Shown one piece after another: positions 34,157 to 43,937 of a DNA stretch of 64,000 nt. The notes under the pieces were generated by a model, which ran no database searches, was not told the origin of the DNA, and saw nothing but the letters and a program-made list of their open reading frames with translations. The stretch is from Leclercia sp. LSNIH1. GTDB taxonomy: Bacteria; Pseudomonadota; Gammaproteobacteria; Enterobacterales; Enterobacteriaceae. Location of the stretch: assembly GCF_002902985.1 (NCBI RefSeq), contig NZ_CP026170.1, forward strand, positions 1 to 64,000. Reading direction: 5' to 3'. The position numbers and the translations under genes were made by a program. The stretch's first letter is position 1, and each line of letters begins with the position of its first letter.

Positions 34157-34169
34157 TTCCATTCTAGAG

Positions 34170-34205
34170 AAAAATAAAAATAAAAATAAAAATAAAAACA
34201 AAAAC
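34170..34205. repeat. Hexanucleotide tandem repeat before a secreted-protein gene
   Basis: Four AAAAAT units followed by two AAAAAC units (36 bp) lie 8 bp upstream of MEMKK. Such tracts can change length by slippage. Confidence 0.85.
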
Positions 34206-34262
34206 AGGCGGCTTAAGAGGCGAGTTAACTCACGGTGGCTTTGGCGTTTATTGGATGCGGGT

Positions 34263-34765
34263 TTAAAGGTTCATTACTCGGTCAGACTTTGCCGTCGCAC
34301 CAGAGAGTAGAATATGCTCCCTTGTATTCAGGTCGATACCGATAATTGACGGTGAAAATTCTCCCGTTGTGTCGTACTGAAGACCATAGTATCGGTTCGG
34401 TGTATCAGTTTCACTATCAACTCGTGATTTTACGTTGATAAACACTACGTGGATAGAAGGCAGATCCTTTTCACTTGCTGCTATTCTGATAGCTTCTATA
34501 TGGGCGATATTCCGTTTAAACGTATCCTGTAACTTAAGCCGCCGTTTATCCGGAAATTTAGCCCATATTGAGTCGTTAATATCACCTTTAAGCGTCCCAG
34601 CGTAGTTTCTTTTTTCTAATAAATAAATGCCGTGGGCATAAATAGCACATGAAAAACATGAGTGGTTTGCCTGCTTTTATGGGTAATGTCAGGTCACGTA
34701 GCAGAATGACACTATCTCCCTTCAGTAACGTACTAGGTATTTGACTTTTTTGCAACCGTCTAATT
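34263..34765 (-). pseudogene. NERD-domain protein, frameshifted
   Basis: Minus-strand pieces: an upstream part with LLKGDSVILLRDLTLPIKAG, then a frame change near 34660-34675 to AIYAHGIYLLEKRNYAGTLK, IWAKFPDKRRLKLQDTFKRN, and HVVFINVKSRVDSE to the stop at 34263. The core YLLEKRNYAG fits the NERD fold (usually IEVKNYxG; here the Val is changed to Arg). No complete frame remains. Confidence 0.6.
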
Positions 34766-35335
34766 GTTGGATATCAAGGTCAGAATACAAAGAATATTAG
34801 CTGTCGGCAGGAAAATGACAGTGACGCCAGCGATGTTGGCTATTTCGAAATCCATTTATCATCCCAGATGGTGGATGCTTGTGGATTACAATCTACTGCC
34901 CAGTTTTTCTGCATCTTATTTTAGCACATCTGTAGCTGAAATTACAGACTTGTTATACGCCTTTCAGGTTATACGCCTTTCAGAGCGCCCGGTAATTGCA
35001 GATCTCTCTACCTTCAGCGGCTATGTTACCAAGGCTTCTGAATTTCTCATCCTGATGTGCTTCGTAGCGCCTGATTTACAAGTTTCTCATGTTCTCCTCC
35101 TGTATCCGAATAGTCTACACAAAGGATTTAATCCACTATACCAGACAGGGGAAGATTTTAGACAACACCCATACGTGTTTTGCCAGAATGCACAAAATAG
35201 TTTTAAGGTGTTTAAGCGCAGCGCCGATGCTTGATAGGCAGTGATAGGGATTGAGAATGTGGAATGGACGAATAATGGCATGAAAAAAAGTTACTTTTTA
35301 CGTACCCTGTATATCCGTGAAAGTTTGATTAATAC
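34766..35335. other. AT-rich gap, no gene supported
   Basis: Plus-strand frame 34764-35234 has no domain or ribosome site. Nothing recognised. Confidence 0.4.
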
Positions 35336-35377
35336 TTGTAACACTTTTACTCAAAAAGTTGAACACGGTCGATTTTT

Positions 35378-35590
35378 CCATGTTTAACTTTTTATAAAAA
35401 AGTTGAACATAAGAATCCACTCCATGTTTAACTTTTTATAAAAAAGATGAACATAAGATTTCACTCCATGTTTAACTTTTTATAAAAAAGTTGAACATCA
35501 GAGTTCACTCCATGTTTAACTTATTCATGAAAAGTTAAACATAAGGCAGCATTACCATGTGCGACTTTTATCGAAGAAGTTGCACATAAG
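35378..35590. repeat. Five 44-bp repeats each containing a long palindrome
   Basis: CCATGTTTAACTTTTTATA starts at 35378, 35422, 35466 and 35510, with a diverged copy at 35555; spacing is 44, 44, 44 and 45 bp. In each unit GTTTAACTTTTT is mirrored by AAAAAGTTGAAC, giving a hairpin or dimer site. TGTAACACTTTT (35337) and AAAAGTGTTACA (35639, 35693) bracket the array in inverse orientation. Candidate regulatory or maintenance site. Confidence 0.8.
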
Positions 35591-36094
35591 CAGTAGACTG
35601 AGTACAGGATTTTGTTAAGTGAAGACCACTTCTGGTAAAAAAGTGTTACATGCATTAGCATTGTTCATAATCAGCTGATCTGACTAATTGACTAAAAGTG
35701 TTACAGGACAGGGGGTTCAGAAAAGTTAATTTAAACCTGATCTTCTGAGGCTTCAGATTATGTTTTTTCTCTTAAGGGGGGCAGATTTTTACTGCCTTGC
35801 ATTTACAAGGCCTAAAGGAGGGGATGTACAAGATGCTTGCTGATACACAAGACGCCTTATCCCACTCCCCTCCCGGGTTTTACAGTGTGAAATGCCTATA
35901 ATTCGGGATTTCATCACCTGACAGAATCCCTGCATTGCTAGGTTTAGTTGATTAAAAATGTCCATATCTCAGTACTGATATTGTTTCAACTTATTGGTGA
36001 ATGTGAGTTTTTTTCTTAAAGGGTAGCGTATTACCGCCAAAAATATGTGTTATTATCTGGCGTTAATTCTAAGTTTATTTTTAAGTGAGTTCAC
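35591..36094. other. Non-coding region leading to the hns-like gene
   Basis: Contains the AAAAGTGTTACA copies, a short hairpin, and presumably the hns-like promoter. No ORF of note. Confidence 0.4.
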
Positions 36095-36493
36095 ATGTCT
36101 GAAGTGCTCAAATCATTAAACAATATCCGTACTCTTCGCGCTCAGGGCCGTGAGCTTCCTTTAGAAATTCTCGAAGAAATCCTTGAAAAGTTAGAAGTAG
36201 TTGTCTCTGAACGTCGTGAGGAAGAATCATCCAAAGCAGCTTCCCTGCAAGCTCGTCAGGAAAAATTTGAAGCCCTGCGTAAATTAATGGAAGAAGATGG
36301 TATTAACCCTGAAGAGCTAATGGGCGCATTCTCTTCAAAATCTTCCTCACCGAAGAAATTCCGTGAGCCTCGCCCTACCAAATATACATTTACTGATGAA
36401 AATGGTGAGACCAAAACATGGACGGGTCAGGGACGCACTCCTAAAGATCTAACTGAGCAACTTTCAGCAGGTAAAACTCTGGATGATTTCTGA
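36095..36493 (+). CDS. hns: H-NS-like plasmid nucleoid protein
   Basis: DNA-binding silencer of H-NS family (132 aa). The N-terminal oligomerisation helices run MSEVLKSLNNIRTLRAQGRE and LEILEEILEKLEVVVSERRE. The C-terminal AT-hook-like DNA-binding domain includes KYTFTDENGETKTWTGQGRT with TWTGQGRTP in place of the classical TWTGQGRTPA loop. Plasmid H-NS paralogues reduce the fitness cost of AT-rich plasmid DNA and silence horizontally acquired genes. The ATG at 36095 follows AAGTGAG. The repeat array lies about 500 bp upstream. Confidence 0.92.
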   Translation: MSEVLKSLNNIRTLRAQGRELPLEILEEILEKLEVVVSERREEESSKAASLQARQEKFEALRKLMEEDGINPEELMGAFSSKSSSPKKFREPRPTKYTFTDENGETKTWTGQGRTPKDLTEQLSAGKTLDDF

Positions 36494-36536
36494 TCTAAGT
36501 CAGATTTAATGAAAGTGTACGCAATATTCAACCCAT

Positions 36537-36566
36537 TAAAAGTGGCCGTAATCTGGCCTTTTTTGA
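36537..36566 (+). terminator. Terminator after hns-like gene
   Basis: AAAAGTGGCC-gtaatct-GGCCTTTTTT, 44 bp past the stop, with T-run. Confidence 0.75.
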
Positions 36567-37466
36567 TACTGTCTTTTTATGAGTTTAATATTTCCTATTT
36601 ATGATAAAGGTTATTGGTTGTTTGAAGGCCTCAAGATTTTCGGTTATTTTTTTAGCATTCATTTAACTATTAAATTTCCCTCACAATGTTATGCTTAAAT
36701 GAAATTACTATATTATGACGGATGGCCGTTATTTGCATTGGATTCGATGCATAACAATACATGCAATAAAAACCTTTTAAAATTAAGCTTTAATCCATCC
36801 TGTTTTTTGGAACAGGAGGTTGCATTTCTCTGTGCTATATAGGTTAGGCAGATATTATGGGGCGCGCCATCTGTTTGTTGATTCGACTTAATGGTATGTG
36901 AACTAAGTGGTGACTTATACTACAAATATGTTGCGGATATACAGCCCAGTGAAGTTATAGTTCGGCCATGTTTAAATACAAAATTCGCTTTGCGCTATAG
37001 CAGATAAGAATCTGGTCTATAACACATCATGTTTACCATTAAGACGGGATGCTGACGCCCAGCTTATGTATTTTCGAACGGTATGACTTTAGGCTCATCC
37101 ATCGATGGTAATACCAGGAATGCGAATCTCGTTAATAAAATCCGGATCTATTTCCTCCCACAATTGGCCAACATGGACCGCTACTGGATTTTCCATGGCG
37201 CTTACCTTTATCCTTAATTAGCTTAATTTTCTCAAGTGACCCACCCGTTCGGATTGAAAGGATTTCATCCTTAACACCTTAATCTTTGAGCTCACATATG
37301 ATAGGACGGTATTTGAGTGGTACAGGTTTTGCCTTTATCACAGTGATTCCTTATCAGTCATCCATTGCTAACGGTCGAGGTCCGCATGAAGACGAGACTT
37401 CCGGCGCTGTAAATCAGCTCTCTGCGCTCAGGAAAAGACATAGCCGCTATGTAGGGGAAAGCGCCA
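36567..37466. other. 900-bp stretch without a firm gene
   Basis: AT-rich. The only candidate is a 33-codon minus-strand frame at 37095-37196 (listed separately). Confidence 0.4.
37095..37196 (-). CDS. Possible 33-aa small protein
   Basis: Minus-strand ATG at 37194-37196 following AAGGATAAAGG. It reads MENPVAVHVGQLWEEIDPDF and ends PGITIDG. Acidic and soluble. Supported only by its ribosome site and coding-like composition; family unknown. Confidence 0.35.
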   Translation of the reverse strand: MENPVAVHVGQLWEEIDPDFINEIRIPGITIDG

Positions 37467-37525
37467 TTGTTCACATATTGTAAACGGGTATGGGCGGTGC
37501 TATCATGTTCACATAATGTAAACGG
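37467..37525. promoter_or_regulatory. Paired operators before higBA
   Basis: GTTCACATATTGTAAACGG (37469-37487) and GTTCACATAATGTAAACGG (37507-37525) are near-identical palindromic sites 38 bp apart, just before higB. Likely HigA binding sites for autorepression. Confidence 0.8.
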
Positions 37526-37541
37526 ATGGAACGACCGCAAG

Positions 37542-37853
37542 ATGCACGTAATTTCAAAAGAGCCTTTTGAGGAAGCGGCAAAGCAATATCCCAACGATTC
37601 GTTAGCCGTTCGGGCGCTGTACCGCTTAGTCCGCGAGACGGACTTTTCTTCTCCAGCTGAGATGCGAACGCTGATACCGAGCCTGGACAATTTTAAGTAT
37701 CGTAATAAGTGGTGGGTGTTGGATGTAGGGGGCAACAACTTGAGGGTTATCGCCTATATCAATTTCGTGAATAAACGCTTCTATGTGAAGCACATCGCCA
37801 CCCACGCTGATTACGACAAGTTGACCCGCTATTACAGGGAGAACAAAGAATGA
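37542..37853 (+). CDS. higB: HigB-type mRNA interferase toxin
   Basis: RelE-superfamily toxin of a host-inhibition-of-growth pair (103 aa), with the toxin first as in higBA. Start MHVISKEPFEEAAKQYPN; core WWVLDVGGNNLRVIAYINF, C-terminal YVKHIATHADYDKLTRYYRE, which contains the family's conserved residues. Cleaves mRNA on the ribosome. The frame extends upstream to 37467, but ATG 37542 gives the standard family start after the operators. Overlaps higA by 4 bp. Confidence 0.9.
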   Translation: MHVISKEPFEEAAKQYPNDSLAVRALYRLVRETDFSSPAEMRTLIPSLDNFKYRNKWWVLDVGGNNLRVIAYINFVNKRFYVKHIATHADYDKLTRYYRENKE

Positions 37854-38269
37854 TTACCGACACTGCAAAAGCCATTGAAGCAACCAAACAACTCGTAGCT
37901 GCTGTTCCCTTCCTGGGGGGCAGTTCGTCCGAGAGCGATTACCGCGAAGCGATAGAGTTGGTGGACTATCTGATCGAAAACGACGACGAGAACCCGCTTA
38001 TTGACTTCCTGGCGAGTAAAATTGCTGACTATGAGGATAACAGCCCTCGTTTCGCTGAATTCAACAAGGCTATCGCTGAAATGCCAGTCGGCGTTGCCCT
38101 TCTGCGCACCCTGATTGACCAGTACAGGCTGTCTTATTCTGACCTTAAGGAGGAGATCGGCTCTAAATCGCTGGTTAGCCAGATTCTCTCTGGTCAGCGG
38201 TCACTGACAATCATGCACATTAAGGCGCTGTCTGCTCGTTTTGGTGTCAAACCAGAGTGGTTCCTTTGA
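37850..38269 (+). CDS. higA: HigA-type antitoxin
   Basis: Antitoxin (139 aa) with a C-terminal XRE-like helix-turn-helix: LSYSDLKEEIGSKSLVSQIL, then RSLTIMHIKALSARFGVKP. It neutralises HigB and represses the higBA operon with it. The 4-bp ATGA overlap with higB couples translation. Start MITDTAKAIEATK. Confidence 0.9.
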   Translation: MITDTAKAIEATKQLVAAVPFLGGSSSESDYREAIELVDYLIENDDENPLIDFLASKIADYEDNSPRFAEFNKAIAEMPVGVALLRTLIDQYRLSYSDLKEEIGSKSLVSQILSGQRSLTIMHIKALSARFGVKPEWFL

Positions 38270-38272
38270 CTG

Positions 38273-38435
38273 TCACGTAGTCCATAAACATTTTCTCTGC
38301 TGCTCTGGTGATTTTCCTGCAATCGCCAGAGCGTCAATAAACGGCTGCTTTTCCAACGCGAACTGATCAGCCAACTGCTCCAGTCCCTTGTTTTTCTCTT
38401 CCTCTTTCTGTAACGCTGCCTCTTTCTTGGCGGCA
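38273..38435 (-). pseudogene. C-terminal fragment of an unrecognised charged protein
   Basis: Open minus-strand frame reading AAKKEAALQKEEEKNKGLEQ to KCLWTT. The upstream start is within the IS end (MSRLSVAIH), so the gene was cut by the IS at 38436. A coiled-coil-like charged helix is all that is visible. Confidence 0.45.
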
Positions 38436-38453
38436 TGAATCGCCACGGATAAT

Positions 38454-39350
38454 CTAGACACTTCCTAGCCGTTGATAATACTGGTTTTCATATTCTGTCG
38501 GTGACATCTGATCGCTGGAACCATGCCGACGCTTACTGTTATAAAACATTTCGATGTAATCAAAAATATCGCTGCGGGCTTCTTCCCGCGTTCCGTAGAT
38601 CTTTTTCTTTATCCGTTCACGTTTCAACAACTGGAAAAAGCTTTCTGCAACCGCATTATCATGGCAGTTACCGCGACGGCTCATGCTGCCCTCCAGGCCG
38701 TGTGATTTCAGGAACGACTGCCACTCATGGCTTGTGTACTGACTGCCCTGATCCGAATGAACCAGCACCTGTTTTTGGGGATTACGCCGCCATACAGCCA
38801 TCAGCAGTGCGTTCAGGACAATGTCCTTTGTCATCCGGGATTGCATGGACCAGCCGATAATTTTGCGTGAGAACAGATCAACAACCACGGCAAGATACAG
38901 CCAGCCTTCGTGGGTCCTGATGTAGGTTATGTCCGTTACCCAACGCTCATCCGGAGCATCCGGATTGAACTGTCGCTGGAGCCTGTTGGGCGACACGATA
39001 CTGGCCTCGCCTTTACGTGCCCGCGGGCTCCGGTATCCGACCTGAGCCTTTATCCCGACACGTTTCATCAGTCGCCAGACTCTGTTCACTCCGCACTGTT
39101 GCCCGCTGTCCCGCAGATCCAGATGGATTTTGCGATAACCATAGACGCATCCCGATTCCAGCCAGAACTGTTTAATCTGCCCTGTCAGCCTCAGGTCTGC
39201 CTGATGGCGTTGTGAATGCGGCTGCTGAAGCCAGGCGTAAAAACCACTGGGATGAACATCCAGCACCCGACAGAGCAGGCGAACAGGCCAGCAACAGGTG
39301 TTGTCACGGATAAAGGCGTACCTCAGTCGGACAGCTTTGCGAAGTACGCC
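38454..39350 (-). pseudogene. IS3-family OrfB transposase, 5' part separated by IS30
   Basis: Encodes the DDE transposase body: CRVLDVHPSGFYAWLQQPH, WVTDITYIRTHEGWLYLAVV (first Asp), VLVHSDQGSQYTSHEW (second Asp) and NAVAESFFQLLKRE (Glu). All catalytic residues are present, but IS30 separates it from orfA and the frameshift region, so OrfAB cannot form. A downstream ATG at 39264-39266 gives a 270-aa truncated product. Confidence 0.85.
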
Positions 39351-39352
39351 GC

Positions 39353-40573
39353 TGTAGATTCAATTGGTCAACGCAACAGTTATGTGAAAACATGGGGTTG
39401 CGGAGGTTTTTTGAATGAGACGAACATTTACAGCAGAGGAAAAAGCCTCTGTTTTTGAACTATGGAAGAACGGAACAGGCTTCAGTGAAATAGCGAATAT
39501 CCTGGGTTCAAAACCCGGAACGATCTTCACTATGTTAAGGGATACTGGCGGCATAAAACCCCATGAGCGTAAGCGGGCTGTAGCTCACCTGACACTGTCT
39601 GAGCGCGAGGAGATACGAGCTGGTTTGTCAGCCAAAATGAGCATTCGTGCGATAGCTACTGCGCTGAATCGCAGTCCTTCGACGATCTCACGTGAAGTTC
39701 AGCGTAATCGGGGCAGACGCTATTACAAAGCTGTTGATGCTAATAACCGAGCCAACAGAATGGCGAAAAGGCCAAAACCGTGCTTACTGGATCAAAATTT
39801 ACCATTGCGAAAGCTTGTTCTGGAAAAGCTGGAGATGAAATGGTCTCCAGAGCAAATATCAGGATGGTTAAGGCGAACAAAACCACGTCAAAAAACGCTG
39901 CGAATATCACCTGAGACAATTTATAAAACGCTGTACTTTCGTAGCCGTGAAGCGCTACACCACCTGAATATACAGCATCTGCGACGGTCGCATAGCCTTC
40001 GCCATGGCAGGCGTCATACCCGCAAAGGCGAAAGAGGTACGATTAACATAGTGAACGGAACACCAATTCACGAACGTTCCCGAAATATCGATAACAGACG
40101 CTCTCTGGGGCATTGGGAGGGCGATTTAGTCTCAGGTACAAAAAACTCCCATATAGCCACACTTGTAGACCGAAAATCACGTTATACGATCATCCTTAGA
40201 CTCAGGGGCAAAGATTCTGTCTCAGTAAATCAGGCTCTTACCGACAAATTCCTGAGTTTACCGTCAGAACTCAGAAAATCACTGACATGGGACAGAGGAA
40301 TGGAACTGGCCAGACATCTAGAATTTACTGTCAGCACCGGCGTTAAAGTTTACTTCTGCGATCCTCAGAGTCCTTGGCAGCGGGGAACAAATGAGAACAC
40401 AAATGGGCTAATTCGGCAGTATTTTCCTAAAAAGACATGTCTTGCCCAATATACTCAACATGAACTAGATCTGGTTGCTGCTCAGCTAAACAACAGACCG
40501 AGAAAGACACTGAAGTTCAAAACACCGAAAGAGATAATTGAAAGGGGTGTTGCATTGACAGATTGAATCTACA
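39353..40573 (+). mobile_element. IS30 (1221 bp, complete)
   Basis: Left end TGTAGATTCAATTGGTC at 39353 and right end GATTGAATCTACA ending 40573, exactly 1221 bp. Flanked by a 2-bp direct duplication GC, as IS30 makes. Confidence 0.96.
39415..40566 (+). CDS. IS30 transposase
   Basis: IS30-family DDE transposase (383 aa): N-terminal HTHs (LTLSEREEIRAGLSAKMSIR, STISREVQRNRGRRYYKA) followed by the catalytic core with HWEGDLVSGTKNSHIATLVD, LTWDRGMELARH and GTNENTNGLIRQYFPK (Asp, Asp, Glu). Intact and full length. Confidence 0.97.
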   Translation: MRRTFTAEEKASVFELWKNGTGFSEIANILGSKPGTIFTMLRDTGGIKPHERKRAVAHLTLSEREEIRAGLSAKMSIRAIATALNRSPSTISREVQRNRGRRYYKAVDANNRANRMAKRPKPCLLDQNLPLRKLVLEKLEMKWSPEQISGWLRRTKPRQKTLRISPETIYKTLYFRSREALHHLNIQHLRRSHSLRHGRRHTRKGERGTINIVNGTPIHERSRNIDNRRSLGHWEGDLVSGTKNSHIATLVDRKSRYTIILRLRGKDSVSVNQALTDKFLSLPSELRKSLTWDRGMELARHLEFTVSTGVKVYFCDPQSPWQRGTNENTNGLIRQYFPKKTCLAQYTQHELDLVAAQLNNRPRKTLKFKTPKEIIERGVALTD

Positions 40574-40576
40574 GCG

Positions 40577-40824
40577 GCTTTTTTTAATATGTCCCGTTCG
40601 TCGGTAACCCGCTTCAGCTCTTTCTGGAGACGGCGGATCTCGGCCTGAGCATCTGACTCTTCTTTATTAGTGGAAGAATCTGCACCGTACTTCTTTATCC
40701 AGGCGTAAAGGCTGTGGGTGGTGATATCGAGACGTGTTGCAACGCTGGCAACAGAATAACCGCGATCAACAACCTGTTTGACTGCTTCAGTTTTAAACTC
40801 TTCGGGATAACGCTTACCGCTCAT
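40577..40824 (-). pseudogene. IS3-family OrfA, 3' end cut by IS30
   Basis: Starts MSGKRYPEEFKTEAVKQVVD after GAGAGG and continues VATRLDITTHSLYAWIKKYG, then a zipper-like helix RRLQKELKRVTDERDILKKA. The ATG at 40822-40824 is preferred to an upstream GTG. After AAV the IS30 end intervenes, removing the frameshift to orfB. Confidence 0.88.
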
Positions 40825-40887
40825 GGGCACCTCTCTTTAAGCCATCTTAAATGACTCTGAGGTGTCTGTTAAACCCGTGGCGATTCA

Positions 40888-41148
40888 TTACCATACATAA
40901 TTCTTTGCTCAAGAGGACTCTTCACTGAACGAAAAGCACGAAAATGTACCCATAAAAAAACCTCCGCAACAGCATGATTTAATAGGATTTAATATCAAAA
41001 TTTCAAGCTGAAATTCCCATGATTCCCCTAGTAACAAACACCTGACCATAGTGAATTTATGACAATTAGTTAACTCTAGGTGTAAGTATCCCTGCAATCC
41101 GCGCCATTCACTTTTAGAGGTCTTCCGATGCCCCCTAGGGAGATCGCT
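40888..41148. other. Gap, no gene
   Basis: Mostly AT-rich. No element end recognised. Confidence 0.35.
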
Positions 41149-41345
41149 ATGCGTAAGATCTGATTCACCGAGCACCAGATCATCGCCGTTCTGAAGTCCG
41201 TCGAAGATGGCAGGACCATTAAAGATGTGTGTCGTTAAGCCGCTATTTCCGAAGCCAGCTATTAAAACTAGCAGGCGAGATATGGCGGGATGGAAGCTGC
41301 TGATATCAAAAAATCAAAGATCTTGAGGACGAGAATCGTCGTCTT
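41149..41345 (+). pseudogene. Degenerate IS3-family OrfA
   Basis: ATG at 41149 reads MRKI-stop-FTEHQIIAVLKSVEDGRTIK, DVCR-stop-AAISEASY, then EAADIKKIKDLEDENRR-like remains. Matches IS407-group OrfA with several stops; long dead. Confidence 0.7.
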
Positions 41346-41449
41346 ACCCCCATTTTTCAGTAACAAACCACCCAAAAATGCACGCTAGAAACGCTACGTA
41401 AAAATCTACCCGATGACTGGATATGCACTCAATTGAATAACCCCCGGTT

Positions 41450-42678
41450 TCAGTCCGTTTTATCGGGATTAGCCTTCTGTTTAGGTAAGTCCGGAGGCTT
41501 CACTTGCTGATTAATTTGCGCGCGACGCGTAAGCCAAGGATGGTCAGCTTTAGATTTTACATAGAATTTTGAGCGTAAATCTATGCGGGCATTATCCACA
41601 CGTTCATGGACACTCTTCTCATAATCCAGTGGTATAGGCTCCGGACCATCAATATACTTTTACCACCCCAATAATTTCCCGACATAAAGAACGTTCATTT
41701 CACCGTCAAAGCTTTAGCAAACCGTGACAACCGAATGTCGAAGTCGATATCCCCGGCCTTCACTGCGTATCTGAAACTCAATGCTTTTGTACTGGAAAGT
41801 GAGATTTTTGGAGAGAACGCGCCTCGCCTGAAGACTCAAGATATAACCCAGTTCTTTCAGAATGGTGTACATCAAGGTGGGCATTATCAGCAATACGAGG
41901 CGGCGTAGCGAACCGGTCGTTATACGCTTCAATAAATGTCGGCAATCATGCGTTTGCTGTTTCAATATTGCTGATACCCTGAAGCCGCATTTCCTTAACC
42001 AGCCTGTCCTAGAGTGTCTGATTGGCGCGTTCTAACCGCCCTTTTGCCTGCGGGCTGTTGGCATGGATTGGCTCGATGCCCAGTGCCTTTACCGCACGTG
42101 TAAACTGAGTCAACTCCCCTTCCCGCTCCGGGTTATTTACTCGGAATATACTGTGTCTGTCAGAGTAGAGAACCAGTGGTATGCCATGATCATTAAGGTA
42201 ACCCCGAAGGGTTTCCATGTAGCCCGGGTTGTCTCTGCAGGAGCGAATCGCAGCGCTATCAGAGCATTGGTGGCATCATCGATAAAGACTATCAGTGTGC
42301 ATTTGGGGCCCCTGCCTTCAAACTATTCATGAGGCGAGCCATCGATGTGGATGAGTTCACCGTAGGATGGAAGTCGCATGCGGCGCTGATATATTCGGAC
42401 AAGTTTATGACGACGTTCACGCCATATCCCCTCCTCTACCATCCACTTCCTGAGAGTTTCAGTGGATAAACACAAGCCGTGTATCTCGCACAATTTCTCA
42501 TTGATAAGGCCAACAGAACCTTTATTTCGATATCGATGCACCAGACGTTTAACTTGCCGGATGGAAATACCAATTCGCACCGCCGCTTGTTCCTGATTAT
42601 ATGGCAATTGATTGAGTCCTGAATAATCTGAAGTCTGTCAAGTTCCTTATGTCTCATCGTAATTGTTTCTTTTACCAT
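41450..42678 (-). pseudogene. ISNCY-family transposase, degenerate
   Basis: Minus-strand pieces in several frames: MRHKELDRLQIIQDSI, RIGISIRQVKRLVHRYRNKG, LPSYGELIHIDGSPHE (first Asp), METLRGYLNDHGIPLVLYSD, NSPQAKGRLERANQTL and the C-terminal HERVDNARIDLRSKFYVKSK. Multiple frameshifts and deletions. Characteristic of ISNCY transposases; inactive. Confidence 0.78.
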
Positions 42679-43214
42679 GTCCCCCCAGATAATTGTCTGG
42701 GGACATTTTAGAATGATTCAAAGGGGACATTACAGCTTGGCGTTAACAATGGCCTTACCTCCCTTGCCTTGCGGCAGTTAAAAGGCTATTCTGTTTGTGT
42801 CGAGTCAAACAAATGGCCTCGTTTTGTACTGACACCCAAAAGTTGGACAGAATAAACGAAGCATCTAAGAAAGAGTCCATGGAATACATGGGCTTTTTTT
42901 CCTTAAAAAGCTAAATTAACTATTCCACTGCCAAATATCCATTTTTCTGCTTTCTCCATGCTCTTCTCTGTTTCTACAACAACCTGTATTCAAGCTTTTC
43001 TAGTGTAGATTTAGCTTTTAAGTCTACACCAGTTAATTGAGTAAGGTCCGATGCTTGTTGAAGTAAAGATTAATTGAGTTATATAGAGCATTTTTACATC
43101 TATCGCATGCGCACTTTTATCACTTCGAAGAAGTCAAATCTATACATATGCCAAATATCTACACCTGCTTAGCATAAGCTTAAAAGCCAGTCGATCAGAC
43201 AGACACGCGCTTCA
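42679..43214. other. Gap, no gene
   Basis: AT-rich. GAAAGAGTCCATGGAATACA and CATGGGCTTTTTTTCC suggest a short hairpin and T-run only. Confidence 0.35.
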
Positions 43215-43563
43215 CCGTGACAGGTTGAACGGCGCCGAGTCAGTTTTCTTCCGCAAGCCAATGCATCGCGCTCACACGGCGGGCCACCTGTTGTCACGCC
43301 AGACTTACCGTCATCCATGTCATGGACAATCAGGTTCTGCAGCAGCCCGACGGAGGCGATGGTTTCAGCCAGGCTGCATACGCTGTCTAAGGAACACAGG
43401 ATGGTTCGGACGGTGAAGGAGGATTTAACGAGATCAGACAGCGGAACAGTCTCGGTCTGCGCAGCATCGATCGCCGCCTGAAGTGCAGCCAGTTAGGCTT
43501 TGTTTGGTTTCTTTACGCTGGCCTTTTTTACGGTTCTTGCTTTAACATCTGTTACTGACATAG
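43215..43563 (-). pseudogene. ParB/Spo0J-like nuclease-domain protein, broken
   Basis: Starts MSVTDVKARTVKKASVKKPN then meets TAA (after KA) and reads on in frame LAALQAAIDAAQTETVPLSD, LVKSSFTVRTI, IASVGLLQNLIVHDMDDGKS. The ParB-like NxRxxxxxxLxxSIxxxGLLQPL region is recognisable. This resembles the ParB-like gene (yubM type) of F-plasmid leading regions. The 3' end is lost. Confidence 0.7.
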
Positions 43564-43628
43564 TTAGTACCACTCCGATATTCACGATTGTCGGTCCTGC
43601 GGAGTTGGCGCTCCGACAGGGTATTTTC

Positions 43629-43844
43629 TTACTGAACCTGCTCTGGTGAGGTCGCCGCGTGTCTGATGTAGCGGTTAAGGTGGTTCCCCGCATCGGGTTC
43701 GAAATTTCACACCCGCGCCATCAGTCGTCCGTTGTAGTAACGAATGGTCAGACGGAAATGTGCCTCCTGATCGTCTTCAATCATCACATTGGTATACTGC
43801 GCCGCCACTGCCTCTTCCCGGGTTAATGCCCCTTCCGGCAGCAT
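43629..43844 (-). pseudogene. DUF905-like leading-region protein with nonsense codon
   Basis: [40 protein letters not shown] then a TGA where the family has Trp, followed in frame by NFEPDAGNHLNRYIRHA. A TGG-to-TGA change fits. Members lie next to ParB-like and psi genes in leading regions. Confidence 0.65.
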
Positions 43845-43937
43845 CAGAGCCGTTTTTTCAGCCCGGCATTCAGGACGGCCGCCAATTCCACATCTCCAGG
43901 TGATCTTGACCCGCCATCTCCGGACAGCTTTTGTATC

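Larger units (their letters stand above)
38436..40887 (-). mobile_element. IS3-family element (IS3411-like), split by IS30
   Basis: Ends TGAATCGCCACGG at 38436 and its inverse CCGTGGCGATTCA ending 40887. Removing IS30 (1221 bp plus a 2-bp duplication) leaves about 1,229 bp with orfA (40577-40824) and orfB (to 38454) in the usual overlap. No target duplication is visible at the outer ends. Confidence 0.85.

Noticed and set aside
34163..34201. LFLFLF extension of the secreted protein
   Set aside because: Produced by the hexanucleotide tract; the true signal peptide starts at MKK.
34764..35234. 156-aa plus-strand frame
   Set aside because: No ribosome site, odd composition, antisense to the NERD relic region.
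35378..35590. Possible CRISPR array
   Set aside because: Repeats fill the period; no unique spacers and no cas genes.
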